5,688 nucleotides of DNA from Synergistaceae bacterium (lineage in GTDB: Bacteria > Synergistota > Synergistia > Synergistales > Synergistaceae), in NCBI GenBank assembly GCA_031274465.1, contig JAISQC010000059.1:1-5688 (forward strand). The letters are read 5' to 3'. The position numbers and the translations under genes are program-made. The notes beneath the pieces are model-generated. The model had not been told where the DNA came from. It did not search any database and was given only the letters and a program-made list of their open reading frames with translations. Shown one piece after another: positions 1 through 5,688 of the stretch; positions within the stretch are counted from its first letter, which is position 1, and the number at the start of each line of letters is the position of its first letter.

Positions 1-914
1 GCGCGCTCGTAGCCGAGGCCGTTTTCGCTGCACGATATCAGGTTCACGAAGGAATGAAGGCCGTACAGCAGGCGCACGAGAGCGCGCGCGTGCCCCAGAG
101 AGTCGTTGCGGCCCTTGAACAGTGCATACTCTATCGTCACCCTGTCCCCGGTGATTCGCTGGTAATCGCGAAGGGCGGGGATGAGCTCGCTCAGCGGGTA
201 GCTAGAGTTGCAGGGCACCAGCTCGTCGCGCTGGTCCTCGTATGCCGTATGGAGCGACACCGCGAGCCGGACGCCAAGCCCGCTTTGCGCGAGTTCGGCA
301 ATGCCCGGTATTATACCGGCCGTTGAAATCGTCATGTGCCTTATCCCGAGCCCGCGCATTTTCGGGGAGTTAAGCCGGCGAACCGCTTCGAGGACGTGCC
401 CCGTGTTGAGAAAGGGCTCGCCCATCCCCATGAAAACCAAGCTGTTTATCTCACGCCCGGCGAGGCGCTCCATCGCGATGAATTGCCCGGCTATCTCGCC
501 CGCCGTGAGGTTGCGCTCGAAACCTCCCGCGCCGGTGGCGCAGAAGGGGCAGACGACGGGGCAGCCGACTTGGGTGGACACGCACGCCGTAAGCCTGGGG
601 CCGTGTTTCAGCAGGGCGGTCTCGACCGACGCCCCGTCGGCCATCTTCACCGAAAACTTTTTCGACCCGTCGTTTTCCGAATGCGACGCGTCCGATATGA
701 CGGGGTGCGAGAAATCCAGCGTTTCGGACATCCGCTCCCGAAGCTCTTTGCTGAAGTCCGTCATCTGCGCAACGTCGAAAACGGCGCGCTTCCACAGCCA
801 CGCGCACATCTGCGCGGCGCGGTACTTCGGCGCGCCCATCGACTCGAAGTAAGCAACCCAGTTGTCGTAGTTTTTCTCAAGCGACGGTTCTCTTGCAACA
901 AATCCGCCGCTCAC
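1..914 (-). CDS. rlmN: Dual-specificity RNA adenine-C2 methyltransferase RlmN (partial, C-terminus beyond window)
   Basis: Radical-SAM enzyme of the RlmN/Cfr family, expected to methylate C2 of A2503 in 23S rRNA and, in characterised members, A37 of some tRNAs. 304 complete codons are present; relatives are about 340-390 residues, so some 40-60 residues are missing, including the region of the C-terminal methyl-carrying Cys (C355 in E. coli). Visible features: an N-terminal helical domain (about 15-65, with APKYRAAQ typical of the family); C111 in the place of the resolving Cys; the 4Fe-4S motif C118-x3-C122-x2-C125 followed by ATG; GMGEP (163-167); STAG-IIPGI (197-205); and SLH (220-222) with R229 and N236. 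The start is a GTG that overlaps the glyA stop as GTGA; the next in-frame ATG (nt 839) would remove conserved N-terminal residues. An AGGGGA lies 11 nt upstream of the GTG. The overlap suggests translational coupling to glyA. Odd: the usual NLIP-aromatic-NP motif reads NLISCSE (291-297). Family assignment is secure; the exact start is less so. Confidence 0.93.
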   Translation of the reverse strand, partial: MSGGFVAREPSLEKNYDNWVAYFESMGAPKYRAAQMCAWLWKRAVFDVAQMTDFSKELRERMSETLDFSHPVISDASHSENDGSKKFSVKMADGASVETALLKHGPRLTACVSTQVGCPVVCPFCATGAGGFERNLTAGEIAGQFIAMERLAGREINSLVFMGMGEPFLNTGHVLEAVRRLNSPKMRGLGIRHMTISTAGIIPGIAELAQSGLGVRLAVSLHTAYEDQRDELVPCNSSYPLSELIPALRDYQRITGDRVTIEYALFKGRNDSLGHARALVRLLYGLHSFVNLISCSENGLGYER

Positions 915-2194
915 CTGGCGCGCGCTCCCCTCATGCCCCGATAGAGTGGGTATGAGGCGCTCATCTCCGCCATCCTGGAACGGACCCGGTTCGTTGCCTC
1001 AACGTCGCCCGATGCGGATATGACCTCGTCTATGGCGCGGGCTATCTCGCGCATCTCGCCCTCCTTCATGCCCCGCGACGTCACGGCGGCGGCGCCCAGA
1101 CGGAGCCCGCTCGTGACGGTAGGCTTTTCCGGGTCGAACGGGATGGAGTTCTTGTTGGCGGTGATCCCGGCTTCTTCGAGGATGCGCTCCGCGTCCTTGC
1201 CGGTTACCTTCTTGGACCTCAGGTCGATCAGCATCATGTGGTTGTCGGTGCCGCCGGACACGAGCCGGTACCCCAGCTCTTGGAGCTCTTTCGCGAGGGC
1301 GCTTGCGTTTTTCACCACCTGATTCGCGTAGTCCCTGAACGCCGGCGCCGACGCGATCTTGAAGCACGCGGCCTTGGCGGCTATGGCTTGCATGATGGGG
1401 CCGCCCTGCACCCCGGGGAATACCGTCCTGTCCAGGTCGGAAGCGTATTTCCCCCTGCACAGCACAAAAGCGCCCCTCGGCCCCCGAAGCGTCTTCTGCG
1501 TGGTGGACGTCACGAAATCAGAATGCGGGGTCGGGTTTTCATGGGCGCCCCCAGCCACGAGCCCGGCTATATGGGCCATGTCGGTGATCAGTACCGCCCC
1601 GGCCTCGTCCGCTATCTGCCGGAAGCGGGCGAAATCTATTTTTCTGGGATAAGCGCTCGCCCCGGCCACTATGACCTTCGGCGCGCATTCGCGGGCGAGG
1701 CGGGCGATTTCGTCGTAGTCGATCATCTCCGTGTCGCGGTTCACCCCATAGGAGGCTATCTTGTATATCATGCCGGTGAAATTGAGCGGATGGCCGTGAG
1801 AGAGATGCCCGCCCTGGTCGAGCTTCATGGCGAGCATGGTGTCTCCGGGCTTCATCACTGTGAAGTAAGCTGCCTGGTTGGCAGTGGTCCCGGCATGGGG
1901 CTGCACGTTCGCGTGATCCGAGCCGAAAAGCTTTTTGGCGCGCTCTATGGCTATTTCCTCTATCCTCTCGACATATTTGCAGCCGCCGTAGTATTTCTTG
2001 CGCGGATACCCTTCCGCGTACTTGTTGGTGAGTATGGACCCCTGCGCTTCCATGATCGCGCGCGGCACGAAATTCTCCGACGCGATGAGTTCTATGTGGA
2101 CCCTCTGCCGCTCCAATTCCTCTGCCACTAGGCCGGAAATTTCAGGGTCTACCTCGTCCAGCGCGGCTTCCATCAGATCTTCGAAAAACTCCAT
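911..2194 (-). CDS. glyA: Serine hydroxymethyltransferase (glycine hydroxymethyltransferase)
   Basis: Cytosolic PLP enzyme interconverting serine plus tetrahydrofolate with glycine plus 5,10-methylene-tetrahydrofolate; the main source of glycine and one-carbon units, and reversible in amino-acid fermenters. At 427 residues it is full length for the bacterial family (about 410-430). Visible motifs: ELIASEN (35-41); TNKYAEGYP (56-64); YYGGC (68-72); ITDMAHIAGL (203-212) with the PLP-ring Asp205 and His208; the PLP Schiff-base lysine K234 in TTQKTLRGPRG; FPGVQGGP (259-266); and TSGLR (361-365), where R365 corresponds to the substrate carboxylate-binding Arg. Several normally stable positions differ: HAGTT (100-104) instead of HSGSQ, Q233 instead of His before the lysine, and GAAA (367-370) instead of GTPA or GTAA. 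The ATG start lies 30 nt after corA, with GGGAGG 12 nt upstream. The stop overlaps the rlmN start by 4 nt. Fold and core chemistry look intact; side specificity such as threonine aldolase activity cannot be read from sequence. Confidence 0.96.
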   Translation of the reverse strand: MEFFEDLMEAALDEVDPEISGLVAEELERQRVHIELIASENFVPRAIMEAQGSILTNKYAEGYPRKKYYGGCKYVERIEEIAIERAKKLFGSDHANVQPHAGTTANQAAYFTVMKPGDTMLAMKLDQGGHLSHGHPLNFTGMIYKIASYGVNRDTEMIDYDEIARLARECAPKVIVAGASAYPRKIDFARFRQIADEAGAVLITDMAHIAGLVAGGAHENPTPHSDFVTSTTQKTLRGPRGAFVLCRGKYASDLDRTVFPGVQGGPIMQAIAAKAACFKIASAPAFRDYANQVVKNASALAKELQELGYRLVSGGTDNHMMLIDLRSKKVTGKDAERILEEAGITANKNSIPFDPEKPTVTSGLRLGAAAVTSRGMKEGEMREIARAIDEVISASGDVEATNRVRSRMAEMSASYPLYRGMRGARAR

Positions 2195-2206
2195 CTTAAA
2201 GCATTG

Positions 2207-2212
2207 CCTCCC
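2207..2212 (-). promoter_or_regulatory. glyA ribosome binding site with long spacing
   Basis: GGGAGG is a strong Shine-Dalgarno core but ends 12 nt before the glyA ATG at 2194, longer than the usual 5-9. Between them lies another ATG (2204) that opens only a two-codon frame (Met-Leu-stop) ending one base before the glyA ATG. No other in-frame start for glyA lies nearer the site. Confidence 0.55.
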
Positions 2213-2224
2213 GCATGTATATTT

Positions 2225-3190
2225 TCAGAACATCTTTTTTTTCCAGAACACCACCGTCACGGATATCGTGAGGAGCAGCGCCACCAGCATCGCGTAAGCG
2301 AAGCCGACGTGATTTCCCTGCCACGGGACTGGGACGTTCATGCCGAAGAAGCTCGCCGTCATCGTCGGTATTGCCATCACGATCGTGACCGAGGTGAGGA
2401 ATTTCATCACTATGTTGAGATTGTTCGAGATGACGGACGCGAAAGCGTCCATCATGCTCGCCAGGACCTCGCCGTGCATCTGGACCATTTCGATAGCCTG
2501 GTCGAACTCGATGCGCACGTCCTCCAGCAGTTCCTCGTCGTCCTCGCGGAGCTTCACTATGCCGTGAATCGACGGGTTCGAAAAAAACCTCATCAGGCGC
2601 TCCACCACGTTCCTGTTCGAGCGCAGGGCTACGGTGAAGTAGGTCAGGGTCTTCTGGAGGTCGAGCAGAAGGAACAGCTCCTTGTTCTTCATAGACTTGC
2701 GCAGGTCTCGCTCGATTTCGTCCGTGCGCCTGTTCATGATGCGCAGGTATTTCAGGAAGAGGACGGCGCACCTGTACAATATCTGCAACAGAAACCTCGT
2801 CCTCTTGCGCGTGTCGAAAAACAGATGATGAAGCGCGTCGAAATCGACCAAAACCTCGTTTTCCTCAAGGCAGACGGTGGTTACGCAGTCGGTCGAGACG
2901 ATTATGCCAAGCGGTATGGTATCGTACCCGAACGTGGCGGCGTCGTCGAGCTTCGGCACGTTCGTTATGATGAGGATGTGGTCATCCTCCACCTCTATGC
3001 GCGACGGCTCCTCCATGTCGAGGGCTGCCTGCAGGAAGTCGAGCGGGGCCCCCGTCGCCTCCGACACGTCGCGCAGCTCAGCCGCCGAGGGTTTCGTGAG
3101 TTTCAGCCACGCCCCCGGCTGGACCCTCTCCCCTTCGCGCAGTTCGATTTCGTTCAGGCCATCAGAGCCCGTCGAGACAATTTCGATCAA
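2225..3190 (-). CDS. corA: CorA-family magnesium/divalent cation transporter
   Basis: Inner-membrane pentameric Mg2+ (possibly Co2+/Ni2+) channel of the CorA/Mrs2 superfamily. The 321-residue product (usual length about 300-320) has an N-terminal alpha/beta cytoplasmic domain with a family-typical TIPLGIIVSTDCVTTVC segment (91-107). A long charged helical stalk follows (about 125-260), then two C-terminal membrane segments (about 263-282 and 297-315). The signature Gly-Met-Asn is at 283-285, at the end of the first membrane helix, and a basic KKK tail follows the second. The signature is FFGMNV rather than YGMNF, as in the shorter CorA subgroup of Gram-positives and anaerobes. No ATG or GTG in this frame lies between the iorB stop and conserved sequence. 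I therefore choose the TTG at 3190, with AAAGGG 9 nt upstream; extending to an ATG inside iorB would add unrelated residues. It sits between iorB and glyA, probably in the same transcript. The end carries an A8 run discussed separately. Confidence 0.9.
   Translation of the reverse strand: MIEIVSTGSDGLNEIELREGERVQPGAWLKLTKPSAAELRDVSEATGAPLDFLQAALDMEEPSRIEVEDDHILIITNVPKLDDAATFGYDTIPLGIIVSTDCVTTVCLEENEVLVDFDALHHLFFDTRKRTRFLLQILYRCAVLFLKYLRIMNRRTDEIERDLRKSMKNKELFLLLDLQKTLTYFTVALRSNRNVVERLMRFFSNPSIHGIVKLREDDEELLEDVRIEFDQAIEMVQMHGEVLASMMDAFASVISNNLNIVMKFLTSVTIVMAIPTMTASFFGMNVPVPWQGNHVGFAYAMLVALLLTISVTVVFWKKKMF
2234..2242 (-). other. Slippery A-rich heptamer at the end of corA
   Basis: The last corA codons read TGG AAA AAA AAG ATG TTC TGA. 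The A8 run contains A-AAA-AAG in the zero frame, the arrangement used for -1 frameshifting in E. coli dnaX. A -1 shift would replace the last two residues (Met-Phe) with a 13-residue tail (DVLKIYMREAML, preceded by the shared lysines) and stop at TAA 2196-2198, one base before the glyA ATG. The sequence feature is certain; use as a frameshift site is unproven. Confidence 0.35.
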
Positions 3191-3199
3191 ACGACCACG

Positions 3200-3205
3200 C
3201 CCTTT
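3200..3205 (-). promoter_or_regulatory. Probable ribosome binding site for the TTG start of corA
   Basis: AAAGGG lies 9 nt upstream of the TTG at 3190, within the 41-nt gap after the iorB stop. It is a moderate match, but it supports TTG as the only usable start codon in the correct frame here. Confidence 0.5.
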
Positions 3206-3231
3206 CGCGCAAACCGCGCCGCTGGCACTGC

Positions 3232-3810
3232 CTATTTCACGGATTGGCCCGCGCCCATGTCGAACGCCTTCGAGTTTAGGGCGCGCAGTTTGGGCGGGAT
3301 GACGTCCCTCAAGACGGCGTGCCAATCGATGCCGTCGAGCTTCATGCACTTTACGAGAGCCCCAAGGAGCACGATGTTCTGCGCCTTCGCGTTGCCGAGG
3401 CCGAGCGCTATCCCGCACGCGTCGATGGCGAGCGTGTTTCGCACCGCAGACGAGAGCTTGCCCATCACGTCGCCCGGATATTCCGCAGCTCCGGTGAGCA
3501 CCGACAGGGGGCGTATCTCGTAGTCGTTTACGATCAGGGTCCCGCCCGGCTTGAGGTAGCTCAGCCAGCGGACCGCCTCGACCTTTTCGAAAGACGCCAG
3601 AATGTCGGCCTCGCCCTGGCTGATTATGGGGGAATAGACCCGGTCCCCGTACTTGACGTGCGTGGTGACGCTGCCCCCGCGCTGCGACATTCCGTGAATC
3701 TCCGACATTTTAACGTCATACCCGGCCCGCATCAACCCCTCCGACAGCACCTTCGAGGCGAGTATCGTCCCCTGGCCCCCAACCCCCACCAGCAAAATGC
3801 CTTTAGTCAT
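3232..3810 (-). CDS. iorB: Indolepyruvate:ferredoxin oxidoreductase, beta subunit
   Basis: Small subunit of the TPP- and Fe-S-dependent 2-oxoacid:ferredoxin oxidoreductase that converts indolepyruvate, phenylpyruvate and hydroxyphenylpyruvate plus CoA to aryl-acetyl-CoA, CO2 and reduced ferredoxin. The 192 residues match the gamma-type domain of the POR superfamily. Visible are the nucleotide-like GVGGQG loop (9-14), SEIHGMSQRGGSV (36-48), characteristic of IorB, and the late AKAQNIVLLGAL segment (141-152). No membrane segment or signal peptide is evident, so it is cytosolic. The ATG at 3810 is preferred because GGTGA lies 5 nt upstream. An in-frame GTG at 3819 would add three residues and cannot be excluded. 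The start lies inside the last codons of iorA (8-nt overlap, ATGACTAA), as expected for two subunits made in equal amounts by translational coupling. Confidence 0.95.
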   Translation of the reverse strand: MTKGILLVGVGGQGTILASKVLSEGLMRAGYDVKMSEIHGMSQRGGSVTTHVKYGDRVYSPIISQGEADILASFEKVEAVRWLSYLKPGGTLIVNDYEIRPLSVLTGAAEYPGDVMGKLSSAVRNTLAIDACGIALGLGNAKAQNIVLLGALVKCMKLDGIDWHAVLRDVIPPKLRALNSKAFDMGAGQSVK

Positions 3811-5602
3811 TGAACTCACCCGCCTGTGATATAGCGTGTTTCGGGCACACCTGGGCGCATATCGCGCAGCCGTTGCACATGGAGCGCTCGATCTCAGCCC
3901 CGTCTCCGCCGAACGACAGCGCGGGGAACCCGACCTTCATGCAGGCCCTGCATTTCACGCACAAATCGCGGTCCACCGCGCAGTGCACACCGGCCCGCCT
4001 GCGCTGGACGTCCTTTATGAGTGCGCACGGCTGGGTCGTGATTATGACGAAAATCTCCTCGCTGTCGTAAGCCTCCCTGACGGCCTGTTCGGTCTCCTTC
4101 AGGTCATACGGATCGACCTTCCGGACGTTCCCCGGCTTCACGCCGCACGCGACGCAGAGCGACGCGAGGTCTATCTGGCTCGTCGGCTCGCCCTTTATGG
4201 TCCTCCCAGTGCCGGGGTTTTCCTGATGCCCGGTCATGGCCGTTATCCTGTTGTCGACTATGCAGAGGGCGATCGGGCTTTTGTTCACCACGGCGTCGAT
4301 CAGGCCCGTTATGCCGGAGTGGAAAAACGTCGAGTCTCCGATCATGCCGAAGACTTTGTTGATCTTTTTCCCTGACGGCGGAGTGGCGCCGCGCGAGAAG
4401 GCCTTGCCGAAGCCGATGCCTGCCGACACCCCCGCCCCCATGCAGATGACCGAATCGATGACCCCGAGCGGAGGCATGACGCCAAGCGTGTAGCACCCTA
4501 TATCGCCGCTCACGGCGATGTCCTTGTACTTCGACAGCACGAAGCATATCCCCCTGTGAGAACAGCCCGGGCAGAGGACCGGCGGTCGCGGGGGCGGGGT
4601 CGCGTCGACGGAATGCCCCTGCGCAGGCTCGTTCCCGCGAAGGGATTTCCTGACGATCCCGGCATCCAGCTCGCCCACTGCTGGAAGAAGCTCGCGTCCC
4701 TTGCATTTTATTCCCAATTGCTTTACAAAATTTTCGATATACGGCTCATTCTCTTCCACTACGTAAATAGCCTCAATTTCGGAAGCAAATCTTTTTATCA
4801 GCTCGTCCGGCAGAGGGTACGTGAAGCCCAGCTTCAGGAACGAGACCTCGCCGCCTATGTCCTCGAAGGCCTCCCGCGCGTGCTGGTAGGACACGCCGCT
4901 CGCGATTATCCCGATGCCGCGCCCGCTGCCCCATTCGACGCGGTTGTATTTGCAGTCGTTAGAAAACCCGCGCAGCGCCTTCTCGCGGTCCTCCATCAGA
5001 TATCGCCTGAGTTTGGCGGCCGACGGCTGCATGACGCACTTCTGGGGGTCGCGCTGGTATGGCTTTATCGGCGCTTCGGCGCGGGTTCCCGTCTCCACGA
5101 CCGTCTTGCTGTGGCATATCCTGGTCGTTACGCGGAAGAGGAAGGGGACGTCGAAACGCTCCGACAGCTCGAACGCGTCTTTTATGAAATCGAGGCACTC
5201 CTGGCTGTCCGACGGCTCGAGCATGGGGAGCTTCGCGTGGGGGGCGTACCAGCGGTTGTCCTGTTCGTTCTGCGAGCTGAAAAACCCCGGGTCGTCGGCG
5301 GTTATGACGACGAATCCGCCGTTCACGCCTATGTAAGACATGGTGAATATCGGATCGGCCGCCACGTTCAGGCCCACGTGCTTCATCGCGGACAGGGCGC
5401 GCGCCCCCCCGAGCGAGGCGCCGCCAGCCACTTCCACGGCCACCTTCTCGTTGGTGGACCACTCGGAATCTATCTCGTCATACCTGGATATATTCTCGAG
5501 AATCTCCGAGGACGGAGTGCCCGGGTAGGCGGAAGCGACGTGGCACCCGCCCTCCCAGGCGCCCCTGGCTATCGCCTCGTTTCCTGTCATGATTTCCTTC
5601 AT
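3803..5602 (-). CDS. iorA: Indolepyruvate:ferredoxin oxidoreductase, alpha subunit
   Basis: Catalytic subunit that binds TPP and Fe-S centres and works with IorB in aromatic amino-acid catabolism. The 599 residues are normal for the family. Domains in order: pyrimidine-binding POR domain (about 5-200; AYPGTPSSE 25-33, E52, TADDPGFFSSQNEQDNR 101-117); a middle domain (about 228-320); a proline-rich linker (about 332-342); a TPP pyrophosphate-binding domain (about 343-525; CPGCSHRG 344-351, GDIGCYTLG 366-374, GDSTFFHSG 422-430 with N451, TGHQENPGTG 457-466); and a C-terminal two-cluster ferredoxin domain (about 541-592). The second cluster motif is complete (C576, C579, C582, C586-Pro). The first has C548, C551 and C554, but the expected Cys before Pro is F559. 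The ATG at 5602 is chosen because AGGGGGA lies 6 nt upstream and family similarity starts there; an ATG at 5656 would add 18 unrelated residues overlapping the promoter. First gene of the operon. Residues 269-301 are encoded by an unusually A+T-rich stretch. Confidence 0.96.
   Translation of the reverse strand: MKEIMTGNEAIARGAWEGGCHVASAYPGTPSSEILENISRYDEIDSEWSTNEKVAVEVAGGASLGGARALSAMKHVGLNVAADPIFTMSYIGVNGGFVVITADDPGFFSSQNEQDNRWYAPHAKLPMLEPSDSQECLDFIKDAFELSERFDVPFLFRVTTRICHSKTVVETGTRAEAPIKPYQRDPQKCVMQPSAAKLRRYLMEDREKALRGFSNDCKYNRVEWGSGRGIGIIASGVSYQHAREAFEDIGGEVSFLKLGFTYPLPDELIKRFASEIEAIYVVEENEPYIENFVKQLGIKCKGRELLPAVGELDAGIVRKSLRGNEPAQGHSVDATPPPRPPVLCPGCSHRGICFVLSKYKDIAVSGDIGCYTLGVMPPLGVIDSVICMGAGVSAGIGFGKAFSRGATPPSGKKINKVFGMIGDSTFFHSGITGLIDAVVNKSPIALCIVDNRITAMTGHQENPGTGRTIKGEPTSQIDLASLCVACGVKPGNVRKVDPYDLKETEQAVREAYDSEEIFVIITTQPCALIKDVQRRRAGVHCAVDRDLCVKCRACMKVGFPALSFGGDGAEIERSMCNGCAICAQVCPKHAISQAGEFND
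4701..4800. other. A+T-rich patch inside iorA
   Basis: Hand counting gives 33 G+C in these 100 bases, against 67 in 4601-4700 and 67 in 4801-4900. The frame is open and encodes residues 269-301 of IorA with A/T-ending codons (ATA, AAA, AGA, TTT, GCT, ATT, GTA, AAT), unlike the surrounding gene. The protein still reads as a plausible surface helix and strand of the middle domain. Confidence 0.7.
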
Positions 5603-5608
5603 ACGGAT

Positions 5609-5615
5609 TCCCCCT
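5609..5615 (-). promoter_or_regulatory. Ribosome binding site that fixes the iorA start
   Basis: AGGGGGA ends 6 nt before the ATG at 5602. This supports that start over the in-frame ATG at 5656, which lies in the promoter region itself. Confidence 0.75.
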
Positions 5616-5624
5616 GTGCTTGCG

Positions 5625-5686
5625 TTGTTTACGGAATTGCCCGCATTATATATCATGTCAGGGAAAAATATTCAACACCGGAGGAG
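5625..5686 (+). promoter_or_regulatory. Possible divergent plus-strand promoter and ribosome binding site at the window edge
   Basis: On the plus strand TTGTTT (5625-5630), a 16-nt spacer and TATATA (5647-5652) could form a promoter sharing its A+T-rich box with the iorA promoter. It is followed by a strong Shine-Dalgarno-like GGAGGAGG (5679-5686). A plus-strand gene could start just beyond the window. No coding part is visible, so this is tentative. Confidence 0.3.
5645..5675 (-). promoter_or_regulatory. Probable sigma-70-type promoter of the iorA operon
   Basis: A perfect TATAAT lies at 5645-5650 (minus strand), with TTGAAT (four of six matches to TTGACA) at 5670-5675, a 19-nt spacer. An overlapping reading uses TATATA preceded by TG-A with a 17-nt spacer from the same -35. 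It is the only clearly A+T-rich intergenic stretch in the window. It would give a leader of about 35 nt before the iorA ATG. No operator palindrome or riboswitch fold is visible in the leader. Inferred from consensus only. Confidence 0.6.
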
Positions 5687-5688
5687 GC

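Noticed and set aside
305..319. Perfect palindrome CCGGTAT-T-ATACCGG inside rlmN, containing TATAAT on the minus strand
   Set aside because: It encodes the conserved AGIIPGI segment, has no matching -35 hexamer at a workable distance, and 7-bp arms can arise by chance.
1238..2131. 297-codon plus-strand open frame opposite glyA
   Set aside because: It lies wholly within a well-conserved SHMT gene; its composition is typical of an antisense shadow, and it has no recognisable domain.
3191..3231. Possible hairpin (CGCG-GTTTG-CGCG) between iorB and corA
   Set aside because: The stem is only 4 bp with no following U run, so it is not a credible terminator or attenuator.
3191..3418. Longer corA starting at an ATG at 3418, inside iorB
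   Set aside because: The added 76 residues are the out-of-frame reading of the iorB C-terminus and do not look like CorA; the TTG at 3190 gives a normal-length protein.
2204..3523. 439-codon plus-strand open frame opposite corA and iorB
   Set aside because: It mirrors G+C-rich coding sequence of two recognisable minus-strand genes, crosses their boundary, and its Arg/His/Val-rich translation resembles no protein family.
5603..5656. Longer iorA starting at an ATG at 5656
   Set aside because: The extra 18 residues lack IorA similarity, overlap the TATAAT box, and a good Shine-Dalgarno site precedes the ATG at 5602.
1..5688. CRISPR array, tRNA/rRNA genes, insertion sequences, att sites
   Set aside because: No spaced direct repeats, tRNA-like cloverleaf, rRNA sequence, transposase or terminal inverted repeats were seen; the window is filled by five housekeeping or metabolic genes.

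Overview
The window is about 60% G+C and almost wholly coding. Every supported gene lies on the minus strand, so the biological order runs from high to low coordinates: iorA, iorB, corA, glyA, rlmN. The spacing is tight: iorA/iorB overlap by 8 nt, iorB/corA are 41 nt apart, corA/glyA 30 nt apart, and glyA/rlmN overlap by 4 nt (GTGA). No convincing terminator lies between any pair. This looks like one five-gene transcription unit read from a single good promoter at the right edge (about 5645-5675). The last gene, rlmN, runs off the left edge.

Region by region: 5603-5688 is the leader and promoter, probably shared with a divergent plus-strand gene beyond the edge. 3803-5602 and 3232-3810 encode the two subunits of indolepyruvate:ferredoxin oxidoreductase, which oxidises aryl pyruvates made from aromatic amino acids to aryl-acetyl-CoA and passes electrons to ferredoxin. 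2225-3190 is a CorA-type divalent-cation channel. 911-2194 is serine hydroxymethyltransferase. 1-914 is the 23S rRNA/tRNA adenine-C2 methyltransferase RlmN, lacking its C-terminus here.

The ferredoxin-dependent, TPP-dependent, oxygen-sensitive IorAB suggests an anaerobe that ferments amino acids. Frequent ATA isoleucine codons in G+C-rich genes, and the gene content, would fit a lineage such as Synergistota or a deltaproteobacterium-like anaerobe, but this taxonomic guess is weak. A loose functional theme is possible: amino-acid breakdown and one-carbon units (IorAB, GlyA), Mg2+ supply for Mg-TPP enzymes and ribosomes (CorA), and SAM-dependent ribosome modification (RlmN). That theme is inference from proximity only.

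I did not find a clearly new biological system. The points worth a second look are: a Cys-to-Phe change in the first ferredoxin motif of IorA; a sharply bounded 100-bp A+T-rich patch inside iorA (33% G+C against 67% on each side); an in-frame A-AAA-AAG slippery site at the end of corA whose -1 frame stops one base before the glyA start; and unusual active-site residues in GlyA.
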